In this document: piece by piece, positions 1 through 7,640 of the stretch
Layout: every line of letters begins with the position of its first letter
Position numbering within the stretch: position 1 is the stretch's first letter
DNA from: Pseudomethylobacillus aquaticus
GTDB taxonomy: Bacteria > Pseudomonadota > Gammaproteobacteria > Burkholderiales > Methylophilaceae
Reading direction: 5' to 3'
DNA length: 64,000 bases
NCBI RefSeq assembly: GCF_003730115.1
Contig: NZ_RJVP01000002.1
Location: 186,001 to 250,000, forward strand
Program-made: the position numbers and the translations under genes
The notes under the pieces: generated by a model
What the model was told of the DNA's origin: nothing
Seen by the model: the letters and a program-made list of their open reading frames with translations, nothing else
The model's database searches: none

Positions 1-2
1 AG

Positions 3-74
3 AACCGCCGTACTGCGCTGTCGCGTGAGCTGACCAGCCGCATCCTTGCCCACATCGCGGTTCCGGCGCGCTAA
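3..74 (+). CDS. mxaR: MoxR-family AAA+ ATPase MxaR, C-terminal end only
   Basis: Only the last 23 codons are in the window, ending in TAA at 72-74. The frame is open from base 3 and reads as a basic, helical tail (TALSRELTSRILAHIAVPAR). The identity comes from context: the MoxR-type ATPase gene lies immediately before mxaS in methanol dehydrogenase clusters, and here the stop is 4 bases before the mxaS ATG. MoxR ATPases are thought to act with von Willebrand A proteins in metal insertion into or activation of the dehydrogenase. The fragment alone carries no diagnostic motif. Confidence 0.6.
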   Translation, partial: NRRTALSRELTSRILAHIAVPAR

Positions 75-78
75 GCTC

Positions 79-942
79 ATGGCAGTTCAGACGGCACAAC
101 CGTTCCAGTACTACGTGCCATGGAAGTCCAGCAGCCAGCATCTGGGCGGACATCGCGGCAATCAGCGTGGGCTGGGCTTTGATTACCGCGGTAATCTGCC
201 GCTGGTGGATTACCCGGATGCACGGCGTATCGACATACGCCAGACGCTGCGCGACCCCTATGAGCAGGTGCAGGTACGCCTGTTCAATCAGGACAACATC
301 ACGCCCCTGTTCGCGGTGTGTGACTTGTCGGCCTCCATGTACTACCGGGGCCGACGCCGCAAGCTGGATCAAGCCATCCATATCGCTGCTTCTGTTGCCC
401 GCTCGGCCAGCGATGCAGGTGACCAGTTCGGGCTGGTGGGCTATGACCGCCACGTGGTGGAAGATTTCAGCCTGCCGCTGGGGACTTCTTTGCATAGCGT
501 GGTTGAACTGCTCACGGCACTGGAGGAGCGCGAAACACTGGTGCCGGCTGGTGAGGGCATCCTGGAGGTGGCGCAGTATCTGAGCCAGTCACGCGCGCTG
601 GTGTTCTGGATCTCTGATTTTCACATGCCGCTGCTGCTGGTCGAGCAGGCGCTGAGCATGCTGTCGCAGCATCAGGTGGTGCCCATCGTATTGTGGGACG
701 AGCAGGAGTACCTGCGTCTGCCGCGTTTTGGCTTTGGTACGCTGATCGACCCTGAGACCGGGCAGGACAGGACCGTGTTCTTCCGCGACGCCTTGCGCCG
801 TCAGTTCATCGCCGCATTCGAGCAGCGCAGACATGATCTGCAGGACCTGTTCCTGCGGTTCGATAGCCCCGCCCTGTTCCTGCATGGTGAATACCATGCC
901 GAGGCCCTGACCCACTACTTTGAAAAGTACTTTGCCTCATGA
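79..942 (+). CDS. mxaS: MxaS, DUF58 protein for methanol dehydrogenase maturation
   Basis: A 287-residue DUF58/vWA-type protein. Residues near 90-100 contain a MIDAS-like DLSAS metal site, followed by a region rich in the hydrophobic strands of the vWA fold. I chose the ATG at 79 rather than the upstream in-frame TTG at 46, because the TTG lies inside mxaR. In known mxa clusters MxaS works with the MoxR ATPase and the vWA proteins MxaC and MxaL in assembling or calcium-loading methanol dehydrogenase in the periplasm; the exact step is not established. The stop overlaps the mxaA start (ATGA), so translation is probably coupled. There is no obvious signal peptide, as expected for a cytoplasmic partner of MoxR. 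Confidence 0.88.
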   Translation: MAVQTAQPFQYYVPWKSSSQHLGGHRGNQRGLGFDYRGNLPLVDYPDARRIDIRQTLRDPYEQVQVRLFNQDNITPLFAVCDLSASMYYRGRRRKLDQAIHIAASVARSASDAGDQFGLVGYDRHVVEDFSLPLGTSLHSVVELLTALEERETLVPAGEGILEVAQYLSQSRALVFWISDFHMPLLLVEQALSMLSQHQVVPIVLWDEQEYLRLPRFGFGTLIDPETGQDRTVFFRDALRRQFIAAFEQRRHDLQDLFLRFDSPALFLHGEYHAEALTHYFEKYFAS

Positions 943-1919
943 CCATACCATCACGCACCACATGGACTGCGCTATTGCGCCTGCTGACCTTGACGGTGCT
1001 GTTTGCGCTGGGCTGGCTGGCATCTGGCGCCGCGCTCGCCGGGCAAGCCGTGCCAGCGGTGGCGTCTACTGAGCACGCGGCTGATGCCGAGATCAGGGTG
1101 CTTGAGCTACACAATCCCAAGCGCAGCACCGGCATCCAGATCGGTGATTATCTGGAACGCAGGCTGCAGGTGGAGATCGCGCAGCCCTATCAGCTGGCCA
1201 TCAGCGCGCTGCCGCTCAAGGGCACCAACCGTCATGGCATCGAACTTGCCGATGTGCGTTTGGAGAAAACCAGCGTATCGGCATCCACCATCTACACACT
1301 GCTGCTGCGTTATCAGGTGTTCGCCGCCAGTACCAGTCCGGCCATTCTGCAGTTACCGGCCGAGCGCATCGCGCTCAATGGTGGCCCCAGGGCGCTGGTG
1401 CTGGAAGTGCCAGCCTGGCATTTCTGGTTCTCGCCGCTGGCGGCGGGCACTGTAGGCTTGGCCAAAACCAATCTGCAGCCGCAGGTACCCCCTGCACTTA
1501 TCAGCTTGTCCAAGCATTACCAGCGGCTGGCATTGGGGCTGTTGTGTCTGCTAGCTGGCCTGACTGGCCTCGTTTATGTGCATGCGGACCGGCGCTGGCT
1601 GCCGTTCATGGGCGGCGCTTTTGCGCAGGCTTACCGCCACATCCGGCGTTTGCCGCCTACCCAACAGCACGAGGCACAAGCGCTGCTGCATTTGCATCAG
1701 GCGTTCGACCGTGTGCATGGCGTCAGCCTGTTCGCAGCTGGAGTGGATGACTTTGTCGCCGCCCATCCGCAGTTTTTAAGCCTGCGTGAAGATATTGCTG
1801 CTTTTTATGCACAATCCAGCCAGCGTCTGTTCACGGGGCAGGCTGGCGATGCGCACTTCATTGACGGCCTGCTGACGCTGGCACGTCGTTTACGCCATTG
1901 TGAGCGGCGCCTGGCATGA
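939..1919 (+). CDS. mxaA: MxaA, methanol dehydrogenase accessory protein
   Basis: A 326-residue protein with an N-terminal signal sequence (hydrophobic stretch at about 13-35 ending near ALAG), a periplasmic domain, and one transmembrane helix at about 195-215 (LGLLCLLAGLTGLVYVHA) followed by a cytoplasmic tail. Family and position (between mxaS and mxaC) identify it as MxaA, which is needed for calcium insertion into methanol dehydrogenase in model methylotrophs. The start overlaps the mxaS stop by four bases and its stop overlaps the mxaC start in the same way. Sequence conservation in this family is low, so the call leans on synteny as much as on motifs. Confidence 0.85.
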   Translation: MTIPSRTTWTALLRLLTLTVLFALGWLASGAALAGQAVPAVASTEHAADAEIRVLELHNPKRSTGIQIGDYLERRLQVEIAQPYQLAISALPLKGTNRHGIELADVRLEKTSVSASTIYTLLLRYQVFAASTSPAILQLPAERIALNGGPRALVLEVPAWHFWFSPLAAGTVGLAKTNLQPQVPPALISLSKHYQRLALGLLCLLAGLTGLVYVHADRRWLPFMGGAFAQAYRHIRRLPPTQQHEAQALLHLHQAFDRVHGVSLFAAGVDDFVAAHPQFLSLREDIAAFYAQSSQRLFTGQAGDAHFIDGLLTLARRLRHCERRLA

Positions 1920-2917
1920 CTGTTCTGCAAGCCAGCTTTGTTTATCCATGGGCCTTGCTGCTATTGCCGCTGGTACTGGTGCCGTTTGTGTTCAAGGGCC
2001 GTCAGGGGCAGGCTTATTCCTGGTTGCAGATGGTGCCCATGGACCGTGTTTCTGACCTGGCCAGCCTGGCGTTGCGCATCGTCACAGCGCTGATGCTGGC
2101 CTGCATGGTGCTGGCGCTGGCCGGCCTGCATGGCGAGGAACGTAAAGTGGTCAAGGTCGGCAAGGGGGCCCAGACCGTGATGGTGATCGACCGCAGCGTG
2201 AGCATGGATCATCCCTTCGCAGGGGATCAGAGTGGCCGCGCTGGCGAGATCAAATCGGCTGCTGCACGCCGCCTCATCACGCGCTTCATCGACTCACGGC
2301 CGGACGACATGATGGGCGTGGTGGCGTTCACCAACTCGGCTTTGTATGGCATCAAGATCACCTCCAACCGTGACGCCATCCATGCCGCCATCAACGCGGC
2401 CACCAGTGCCGGCATCAATCAGACCAATATAGGCGCTGGCATGACGGCAGCGACCACTTTGTTCGACCATATCCAGAACTCGGGCTCACGCGCCATCATC
2501 CTGATGTCGGACGGTGCCGGCAAGCTGAGCCCGCGCGTCAAGAGCCGTATCAAGCAAACGCTCAAAAAGAACGGCCTGAGCCTGTACTGGATCGTGCTGC
2601 GCGAGCCGGATGACATCAGCATCTTCAATGGCGCGCACTATGAAGAAGGCCTGGCTCCGGCGGCCATCGAGCTGGATCTGTTCTTCAAGTCGCTGGGCAT
2701 CAAGTACAAGGCTTATGAGGCGGATAACCCGACGGCGCTGCAATCGGCCATCCAGGATATCGATAGCCGCGAGAAGAACCTGATCAAATACACGGTCACG
2801 GTGCCCGGCCATAACTACGCCCGGCCGCTGATCCTGCTGGCCATCCTGTGCGGTCTGCTATTGCTGATCGCCAAGAATCTGAGAGTGCATACATGGAAAA
2901 ACGCATCAAACGCCTGA
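1916..2917 (+). CDS. mxaC: MxaC, membrane-anchored vWA protein
   Basis: A 333-residue protein with two N-terminal hydrophobic segments (about 8-25 and 48-72), a von Willebrand A domain and a C-terminal transmembrane helix (about 305-322). This is the BatA/BatB-like layout. The MIDAS motif is visible as DRSVSMD near residues 91-97, and the second metal loop lies near ASAGINQTN. MxaC is one of the two membrane vWA proteins of the mxa cluster and is thought to act with the MoxR ATPase in calcium loading of the dehydrogenase. The start overlaps the mxaA stop (ATGA) and the end overlaps mxaK by 25 bases. Confidence 0.88.
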   Translation: MTVLQASFVYPWALLLLPLVLVPFVFKGRQGQAYSWLQMVPMDRVSDLASLALRIVTALMLACMVLALAGLHGEERKVVKVGKGAQTVMVIDRSVSMDHPFAGDQSGRAGEIKSAAARRLITRFIDSRPDDMMGVVAFTNSALYGIKITSNRDAIHAAINAATSAGINQTNIGAGMTAATTLFDHIQNSGSRAIILMSDGAGKLSPRVKSRIKQTLKKNGLSLYWIVLREPDDISIFNGAHYEEGLAPAAIELDLFFKSLGIKYKAYEADNPTALQSAIQDIDSREKNLIKYTVTVPGHNYARPLILLAILCGLLLLIAKNLRVHTWKNASNA

Positions 2918-3441
2918 GCGCCTGGTGGGCGCTGTTATTGATCCTGGGTGCTGCCGCTACCGCCTATGAGGCTTATCAGGTCGCGCATATCCGCCAGCTC
3001 AATCAGGCCTTGCTCTCGGGGGAAACGATAGCAGGGAAAACGATCGCCGATGAACGCTATGCCTATGAGGCCAAGTTCGCAGCGGCTTACCAGCATGGCC
3101 GTGCGCAGGATTACAAGCATGCGGTGCAAAGCTATGGGCAGCTGCTGGAGACCAGTCCAACGCCAGCCCGTCAGGCCAGCCTGCAATACAACATCGGCAA
3201 CAACCTGTTCCTGTCGGCTCTGAACCGGCGTATCAACGACGATGGCAGCCTGATCGACGCAGCCTTGTATGACCTGACTCAGGCACGGGTGGCTTATGAG
3301 CAGTCGCTGCGTCTGAACCCGCAGCCTGCGGCGCGCTTCAATCTCAGCCTGCTGCTGGCCATATTGCCGCAACATCTGCGCAATCCGCAGCGTGAGCAGA
3401 GCGGCATGGAGCTGAGTAACCTGCCGATAGGTTTGCCTTGA
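2893..3441 (+). CDS. mxaK: MxaK, membrane-anchored TPR-like protein
   Basis: A 182-residue protein with an N-terminal membrane anchor (about 9-27) and a helical, TPR-like periplasmic part, visible as AVQSYGQLLETSP and ARVAYEQSLRLNPQPAARFNLSLLL. An upstream in-frame start at 2848 exists. I prefer the ATG at 2893 because it gives a short charged head followed directly by the anchor and has a GAGAG ribosome site. It lies between mxaC and mxaL as in known mxa clusters and overlaps the end of mxaC by 25 bases. MxaK is required for methanol dehydrogenase activity in model organisms, but its biochemical role is unknown. Confidence 0.82.
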   Translation: MEKRIKRLSAWWALLLILGAAATAYEAYQVAHIRQLNQALLSGETIAGKTIADERYAYEAKFAAAYQHGRAQDYKHAVQSYGQLLETSPTPARQASLQYNIGNNLFLSALNRRINDDGSLIDAALYDLTQARVAYEQSLRLNPQPAARFNLSLLLAILPQHLRNPQREQSGMELSNLPIGLP

Positions 3442-3443
3442 TC

Positions 3444-4424
3444 ATGAAAAAGGTCAGATGGTTTTTGCACGCCTACCAGGAAAGCCTGCTGTATGGCGCG
3501 GCATTGCTGCTGTTGCTGCTGGCCGTGTTCAAGCCGGAGATAGCGCTACGCCAGAATGTGCATAACTATTTGTTGCTGGCCGATGTTTCGCAAAGCATGA
3601 ATGCGGAAGATGCCGTGCTGGACGGGCGCAACGTCAGCCGTATGGCTTATGTGCGCCACCTGATGCGTAAAACCGTCGAGTCCTCGCCCTGTGGCACCTA
3701 TGTGAGCCTGGGCGTGTTCGCTGCCGAGAATGTGGCGCTCACCTTCATGCCCCTGGAAGTGTGTGCCAACTATGATGTGATCGTCGATGCCATCGACCAT
3801 CTGGAGTGGCGCATGTCCTGGCGTGGTAATAGCAGGCTCAGCTTTGGCGTCAAGGCGGCGGCCACGGTGCTGGATTCACTGAATGCACCCGCTCAGATGT
3901 TGTTCTTCACCGATGGTGACGAGGCGCCCAAGGTCAACGCCATCAACAAGCTGGACCTCCGTGGTGTGCAGATCGGCAAGCAGGTGATCTTCGTCGGCGT
4001 GGGCGGCAAACAGCCGGTGCCTATCCCGCGCTACAACAGCAACAACCAGTGGGTGGGTTTCTGGGCTGCGGATGCCAAGGAGTTCTCGGCGGGTGCAGTG
4101 GGCGTGACCTATAACGACACCAGCAAGGATGACCCGGACCCGGTGGTGGCGTCTGCCGAATTCGACCGCTACCTGTCGCAGCTGGAAGATGGCTATCTGC
4201 GTGAACTGGCGCAGGAGATCGGCGCGCGCTACATCGAGGCGCAGGATGACGCGGCCTTCTACCGCTTCCTGCATGCGCAGCCGCCGGTGGCAACCTTTGT
4301 GACCGCCTATTCCGTACGCTGGCTGTATCTGCTGCTGGCCATCATGCTGGTGCTGGGCACTTTTTATGCTGATATCGCCCGTCGCTGGCTGATGCGGCGC
4401 GGTCCAGGCGCAAGTCCGCTATAA
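3444..4424 (+). CDS. mxaL: MxaL, membrane-anchored vWA protein
   Basis: A 326-residue protein with an N-terminal transmembrane segment (about 15-32), a vWA domain whose MIDAS reads ADVSQSMN at about 48-55, and a C-terminal transmembrane helix (about 293-312). This is the second vWA protein of the mxa operon, partner of MxaC and MxaS in maturing methanol dehydrogenase. ATG at 3444 is chosen over an in-frame TTG two codons upstream that overlaps the mxaK stop. In several methylotrophs mxaD follows mxaL; here the next gene is an unrelated HIT protein, so the operon appears to end at this point. Confidence 0.87.
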   Translation: MKKVRWFLHAYQESLLYGAALLLLLLAVFKPEIALRQNVHNYLLLADVSQSMNAEDAVLDGRNVSRMAYVRHLMRKTVESSPCGTYVSLGVFAAENVALTFMPLEVCANYDVIVDAIDHLEWRMSWRGNSRLSFGVKAAATVLDSLNAPAQMLFFTDGDEAPKVNAINKLDLRGVQIGKQVIFVGVGGKQPVPIPRYNSNNQWVGFWAADAKEFSAGAVGVTYNDTSKDDPDPVVASAEFDRYLSQLEDGYLRELAQEIGARYIEAQDDAAFYRFLHAQPPVATFVTAYSVRWLYLLLAIMLVLGTFYADIARRWLMRRGPGASPL

Positions 4425-4439
4425 TCCAGCCTGGTCGCT

Positions 4440-4473
4440 AATGTAGCGATAAACGCAATGTGGCGATAAACGC
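4440..4473. repeat. Tandem 17-bp direct repeat after mxaL
   Basis: AATGTAGCGATAAACGC at 4440-4456 is followed without a gap by AATGTGGCGATAAACGC at 4457-4473 (16 of 17 identical). It lies in the 74-base gap between mxaL and the HIT gene. A TATAAT hexamer at 4420-4425, overlapping the mxaL stop, could serve as a -10 for the downstream gene, but I see no good -35. Confidence 0.6.
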
Positions 4474-4498
4474 CAAGCTGTTATTCAACGAGAGACGT

Positions 4499-4912
4499 AT
4501 GGCTGCATGTGATCTGTGTGACAACCCGGGTGGCGAACTGCTGTGGCAGGACGCCTTGTGTCGTGTGGTGCGTATCGATGAGCCGGACTATCCGGGCTTT
4601 TGCCGGGTGATCCTCAATCGCCACATCAAGGAAATGACCGATCTGAATGTGGAAGACCGCATGCGCCTGATGGACATCGTGTTCCGTGTGGAGCAGGCCG
4701 TGCGTGACGTGATGAACCCGGACAAGATCAACCTGGCCAGCTTCGGCAATGTGATCCCGCATCTGCACTGGCATGTGATCCCGCGCTTCACGCTGGACCG
4801 GCATTTCCCTAACGCCATCTGGGGGCCTGCCCGCCGTGAGACGCCTGCACACGCCATCGATGTGCACACCGCCAGCAAACTCAAGAACCGCATCCAGCAG
4901 TTGCTGACCTGA
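4499..4912 (+). CDS. HIT family nucleotide hydrolase
   Basis: A 137-residue histidine-triad protein. The defining motif HLHWHVIPRF is present near residue 93, with the three alternating histidines that form the nucleotidyl-transfer site. HIT proteins hydrolyse AMP-lysine, AMP adducts or dinucleoside polyphosphates; the substrate here cannot be told. The N-terminus carries a CDLC pair that could bind metal, as in some bacterial HIT proteins. I chose ATG at 4499, preceded by a GAGAG ribosome site, instead of an in-frame start at 4460. The 3' end lies 22 bases from the convergent ferredoxin gene. Confidence 0.88.
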   Translation: MAACDLCDNPGGELLWQDALCRVVRIDEPDYPGFCRVILNRHIKEMTDLNVEDRMRLMDIVFRVEQAVRDVMNPDKINLASFGNVIPHLHWHVIPRFTLDRHFPNAIWGPARRETPAHAIDVHTASKLKNRIQQLLT

Positions 4913-4934
4913 CCAGCCCAGCCCGCAAGCGGCA

Positions 4935-5249
4935 CTAAACCAGCAGCCGCTCCACCAGCTTGCCCTGCACCAGATGGGAGGCGATGATCTCGTCGATATC
5001 TTCCTGGTCCACGAAGGTGTACCACACCGCTTGCGGGTAGACCACCATCACCGGCCCCAGGCCGCAACGGTCCAGGCAGCCGGCGCGGTTGATGCGCACG
5101 CCATCCGCGCCGTTCAGACCCAGTTTCTTGACGCGTGACTTCATGTGGTCAAATGCCGCTTCCGCGCCGCTGTCGGCACAGCACTGTGCGCCATCTTCGC
5201 GCGCATTCAGGCAGAAAAACACATGGTATCGGTAATGGCTGTCGCTCAT
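4935..5249 (-). CDS. Thioredoxin-like [2Fe-2S] ferredoxin
   Basis: A 104-residue protein of the thioredoxin-like [2Fe-2S] ferredoxin group (COG3411 type). Cluster ligands are probably the N-terminal FFCLN cysteine, the CC pair near residue 23 and the CLDRC pair near residue 60. It resembles the small ferredoxins found beside hydrogenase or Nuo-like modules, but no such partner is present here. It is followed on the same strand by nothing obvious (4913-4934), and its start lies 36 bases after the TonB-like gene, so the two may be co-transcribed. Electron partner unknown. Confidence 0.8.
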   Translation of the reverse strand: MSDSHYRYHVFFCLNAREDGAQCCADSGAEAAFDHMKSRVKKLGLNGADGVRINRAGCLDRCGLGPVMVVYPQAVWYTFVDQEDIDEIIASHLVQGKLVERLLV

Positions 5250-5285
5250 AAGCTGGCTATCTTCATCTGCTTGGGTGGTAGGGGT

Positions 5286-6200
5286 TCAATCTGAATTCAG
5301 GCTGTCCTGGCGAGTAAAGGTCCAGGTGCGTTCTATGCTGAGGATGTCGGTATCCACACGGATATCGTCAGGTAACGGCGCGTAGGGGGCACCCAGTTCC
5401 ACGATGCGGCGCGCGGCATCGTCCAGCACGGCATGGCCGGAACTCTGGTTGATTTCGATGCGTTCCAGGCTGCCATCCTGACGGATCGACACCGTCATGC
5501 GCAGGCGGCCATACAGTTTCTTTTCACGGGCTTCCGCCGGGTAATTGAGATTGCCGATGCGCTGCACCTTTTGCCGCCAGGCTTCCACATAAGCAGCAAA
5601 GCGGGATTCCTGGGTACGCGCGCCTATGAATTTCTGGCGTGGGCGCTGTTCGTAGGCCTGCTGCTGCTTGGAGATCTGGGTCTGTAAGCGCGCGATCTCC
5701 ATGCTGCTGGCGGCCAGATCGACGCCGCTGAGGGGTTTGCGCGGCTGGTCTGCCGTACCGGATCTGGCGGGTTCGGGCACTGGCAGCACAGGCTCAGCCT
5801 GCGAACGGCTGAGTAACTCCTGGGCTTGTTTTTCCAGCTCTGCCACACGTGCCTGCTTCTGCTCCACTTCCTGTTCGGCGATGTCCGGCACTGGCTGCGG
5901 TTTGGGCGCTTTGCTGCTGGTGGCACGTGCTTCCACAGGCAATGGCGACTGGCTGCGTACCACCTTGGCGGTGTTGCCGCCCGCATCCAGGTTGGCCTGC
6001 GCCAGTGCCTTGGGGTCGTCCGGAGGTGTTTGCGATTTTGCATTCACCAGCACCACATCCATGGGCGGGGTGTTGTGCTTGAGGATGTGTGGTTCGGGCG
6101 GCTGGAAGTGCAGATTGACGATCAGCACCAGGTGGATCAATCCCGATACCGCCAGCATGGCGGTCAAAGGATCGCGCCAGCGCTGCAACATGAACTTCAC
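5286..6200 (-). CDS. TonB-family energy-transducing protein
   Basis: A 304-residue protein with a TonB layout: a short cytoplasmic head, one N-terminal membrane anchor (about 12-30), a long proline/glutamine/alanine-rich periplasmic region with likely coiled coil (about 95-175), and a C-terminal TonB-like domain containing NYPAEAREKKLYGRLRMTVSI and the YAPLPDDI tail region. It probably couples the proton-motive force to an outer-membrane receptor, but no receptor or ExbBD genes are nearby. The start may be GTG at 6200, overlapping the mpl stop (GTGA), or ATG at 6191. It is in the same direction as mpl and metH. Confidence 0.82.
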   Translation of the reverse strand: MKFMLQRWRDPLTAMLAVSGLIHLVLIVNLHFQPPEPHILKHNTPPMDVVLVNAKSQTPPDDPKALAQANLDAGGNTAKVVRSQSPLPVEARATSSKAPKPQPVPDIAEQEVEQKQARVAELEKQAQELLSRSQAEPVLPVPEPARSGTADQPRKPLSGVDLAASSMEIARLQTQISKQQQAYEQRPRQKFIGARTQESRFAAYVEAWRQKVQRIGNLNYPAEAREKKLYGRLRMTVSIRQDGSLERIEINQSSGHAVLDDAARRIVELGAPYAPLPDDIRVDTDILSIERTWTFTRQDSLNSD

Positions 6201-7633
6201 CCCGCCAGCCTTTGCAGTAACTTCTGATGGATGCCGCCGAAGCCGCCATTGCTCATGACCAGCACATGGTCACCCGGCCGGGCCGCCTGCACGATGGCAT
6301 CCACCAGCAGATCCAGGTGTTCCGAGACCACTGTTCTGGCGGCGATAGCCTGCAATGCCGCTGCAGCATCCCAGCCCAGGTTGCCCGCATAGCAGAACAC
6401 CAGATCGGCGTCGCGCAGACTGTCCGGCAGGGCGGCTTTCATCACGCCCAGCTTCATGGTGTTGGAGCGTGGCTCCAGCACCGCGAGGATGCGGCTGGCG
6501 CCAACCTTGGCGCGTAGCCCGGCCACTGTGGTGGCGATGGCGGTCGGGTGGTGGGCAAAGTCGTCGTAGACGGTGATGTCATGCACCACACCGCGCACTT
6601 CCATGCGGCGCTTCACGTTCTGGAACTCTGCCAGCGCCGCGATGGCGACATCCGGTGCCACGCCCACATGGCGTGCGGCAGCGATGGCTGCCAGGGCATT
6701 CATGCGGTTGTGCTCACCCAGCAACGCCCAGTGCACGCGGCCCAGCCGCTGGTGCTGGAAGTGCACATCGAAACTGCCTTCGGCATCGACATGGCTGGCG
6801 GTCCAGCCGTCAGTGGCACCGAAGTTCTCCATGGCAAACGTCTCTACCGGGGTCCAGCAACCGCGCTGGATCACGCGCTGCAAGCTGGCCTCCGTGCCGT
6901 TGGCCACCACCAGGCCCTGTTGCGGCACGGTGCGCACCAGGTGGTGGAACTGCGTTTCGATGGCGGCAAGGTCGGCAAAGATATCCGCGTGGTCGAATTC
7001 CAGATTGTTCAGCACCGCCGTGCGTGGCCGGTAATGCACGAATTTGGAACGCTTGTCGAAAAAGGCGGTGTCGTATTCGTCGGCTTCGATCACGAAGAAC
7101 GGCGAACATGCATCATCATCGGGCGCGCTATTGCCTGGTGTGCTGGTTGGGCGCTGGTACAGGCTGTCATTGGGCGAGATGCCAGGCAGGCGCGCCGAGA
7201 TGCCGAAGTTCTGTGGCACGCCACCGATCAGAAAGCCCGGTGCCAGGCCGGCATAGTCCAGTATCCAGGCCAGCATGGAACTGGTGGTGGTCTTGCCGTG
7301 GGTGCCCGCCACCGCCAGCACCCAGCGGCTGTGCAGCACGTTCTCTGCCAGCCACTGCGGGCCAGAGATGTAGGGCAGGCCGCGATTGAGGATCTCCTCC
7401 ATCAGCGGATTGCCACGCGACACCACATTGCCGATCACATAGATATCCGGGTTCAGCGCGGTCTGCTGGGGTGCAAAACCTTCGATGAGCTGGATGCCCT
7501 GCGCTTCGAGCTGCGTGCTCATGGGCGGGTACACATTGGCGTCACAGCCGGTGACGGTATGACCGGCCTGCTTGGCCAGCACCGCGATGCCGCCCATGAA
7601 GGTGCCGCAGATGCCAAGGATATGGATGTGCAT
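6197..7633 (-). CDS. mpl: Mpl, murein tripeptide ligase
   Basis: A 478-residue Mur-ligase family enzyme that attaches the recycled tripeptide L-Ala-gamma-D-Glu-meso-DAP to UDP-MurNAc, in cytoplasmic peptidoglycan recycling. The N-terminus HILGICGTFMGGIAVLAK is characteristic of Mpl, followed by the ATP-binding GTHGKTTT motif near residue 109 and the central EADEYDTAFFDKRSKF block that separates Mpl from MurC. The C-terminal Mur domain includes VYDDFAHHPTAI. Length is normal. It starts 7 bases from the end of metH and overlaps the TonB-like gene. Confidence 0.95.
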   Translation of the reverse strand: MHIHILGICGTFMGGIAVLAKQAGHTVTGCDANVYPPMSTQLEAQGIQLIEGFAPQQTALNPDIYVIGNVVSRGNPLMEEILNRGLPYISGPQWLAENVLHSRWVLAVAGTHGKTTTSSMLAWILDYAGLAPGFLIGGVPQNFGISARLPGISPNDSLYQRPTSTPGNSAPDDDACSPFFVIEADEYDTAFFDKRSKFVHYRPRTAVLNNLEFDHADIFADLAAIETQFHHLVRTVPQQGLVVANGTEASLQRVIQRGCWTPVETFAMENFGATDGWTASHVDAEGSFDVHFQHQRLGRVHWALLGEHNRMNALAAIAAARHVGVAPDVAIAALAEFQNVKRRMEVRGVVHDITVYDDFAHHPTAIATTVAGLRAKVGASRILAVLEPRSNTMKLGVMKAALPDSLRDADLVFCYAGNLGWDAAAALQAIAARTVVSEHLDLLVDAIVQAARPGDHVLVMSNGGFGGIHQKLLQRLAG

Positions 7634-7640
7634 GGGGTTC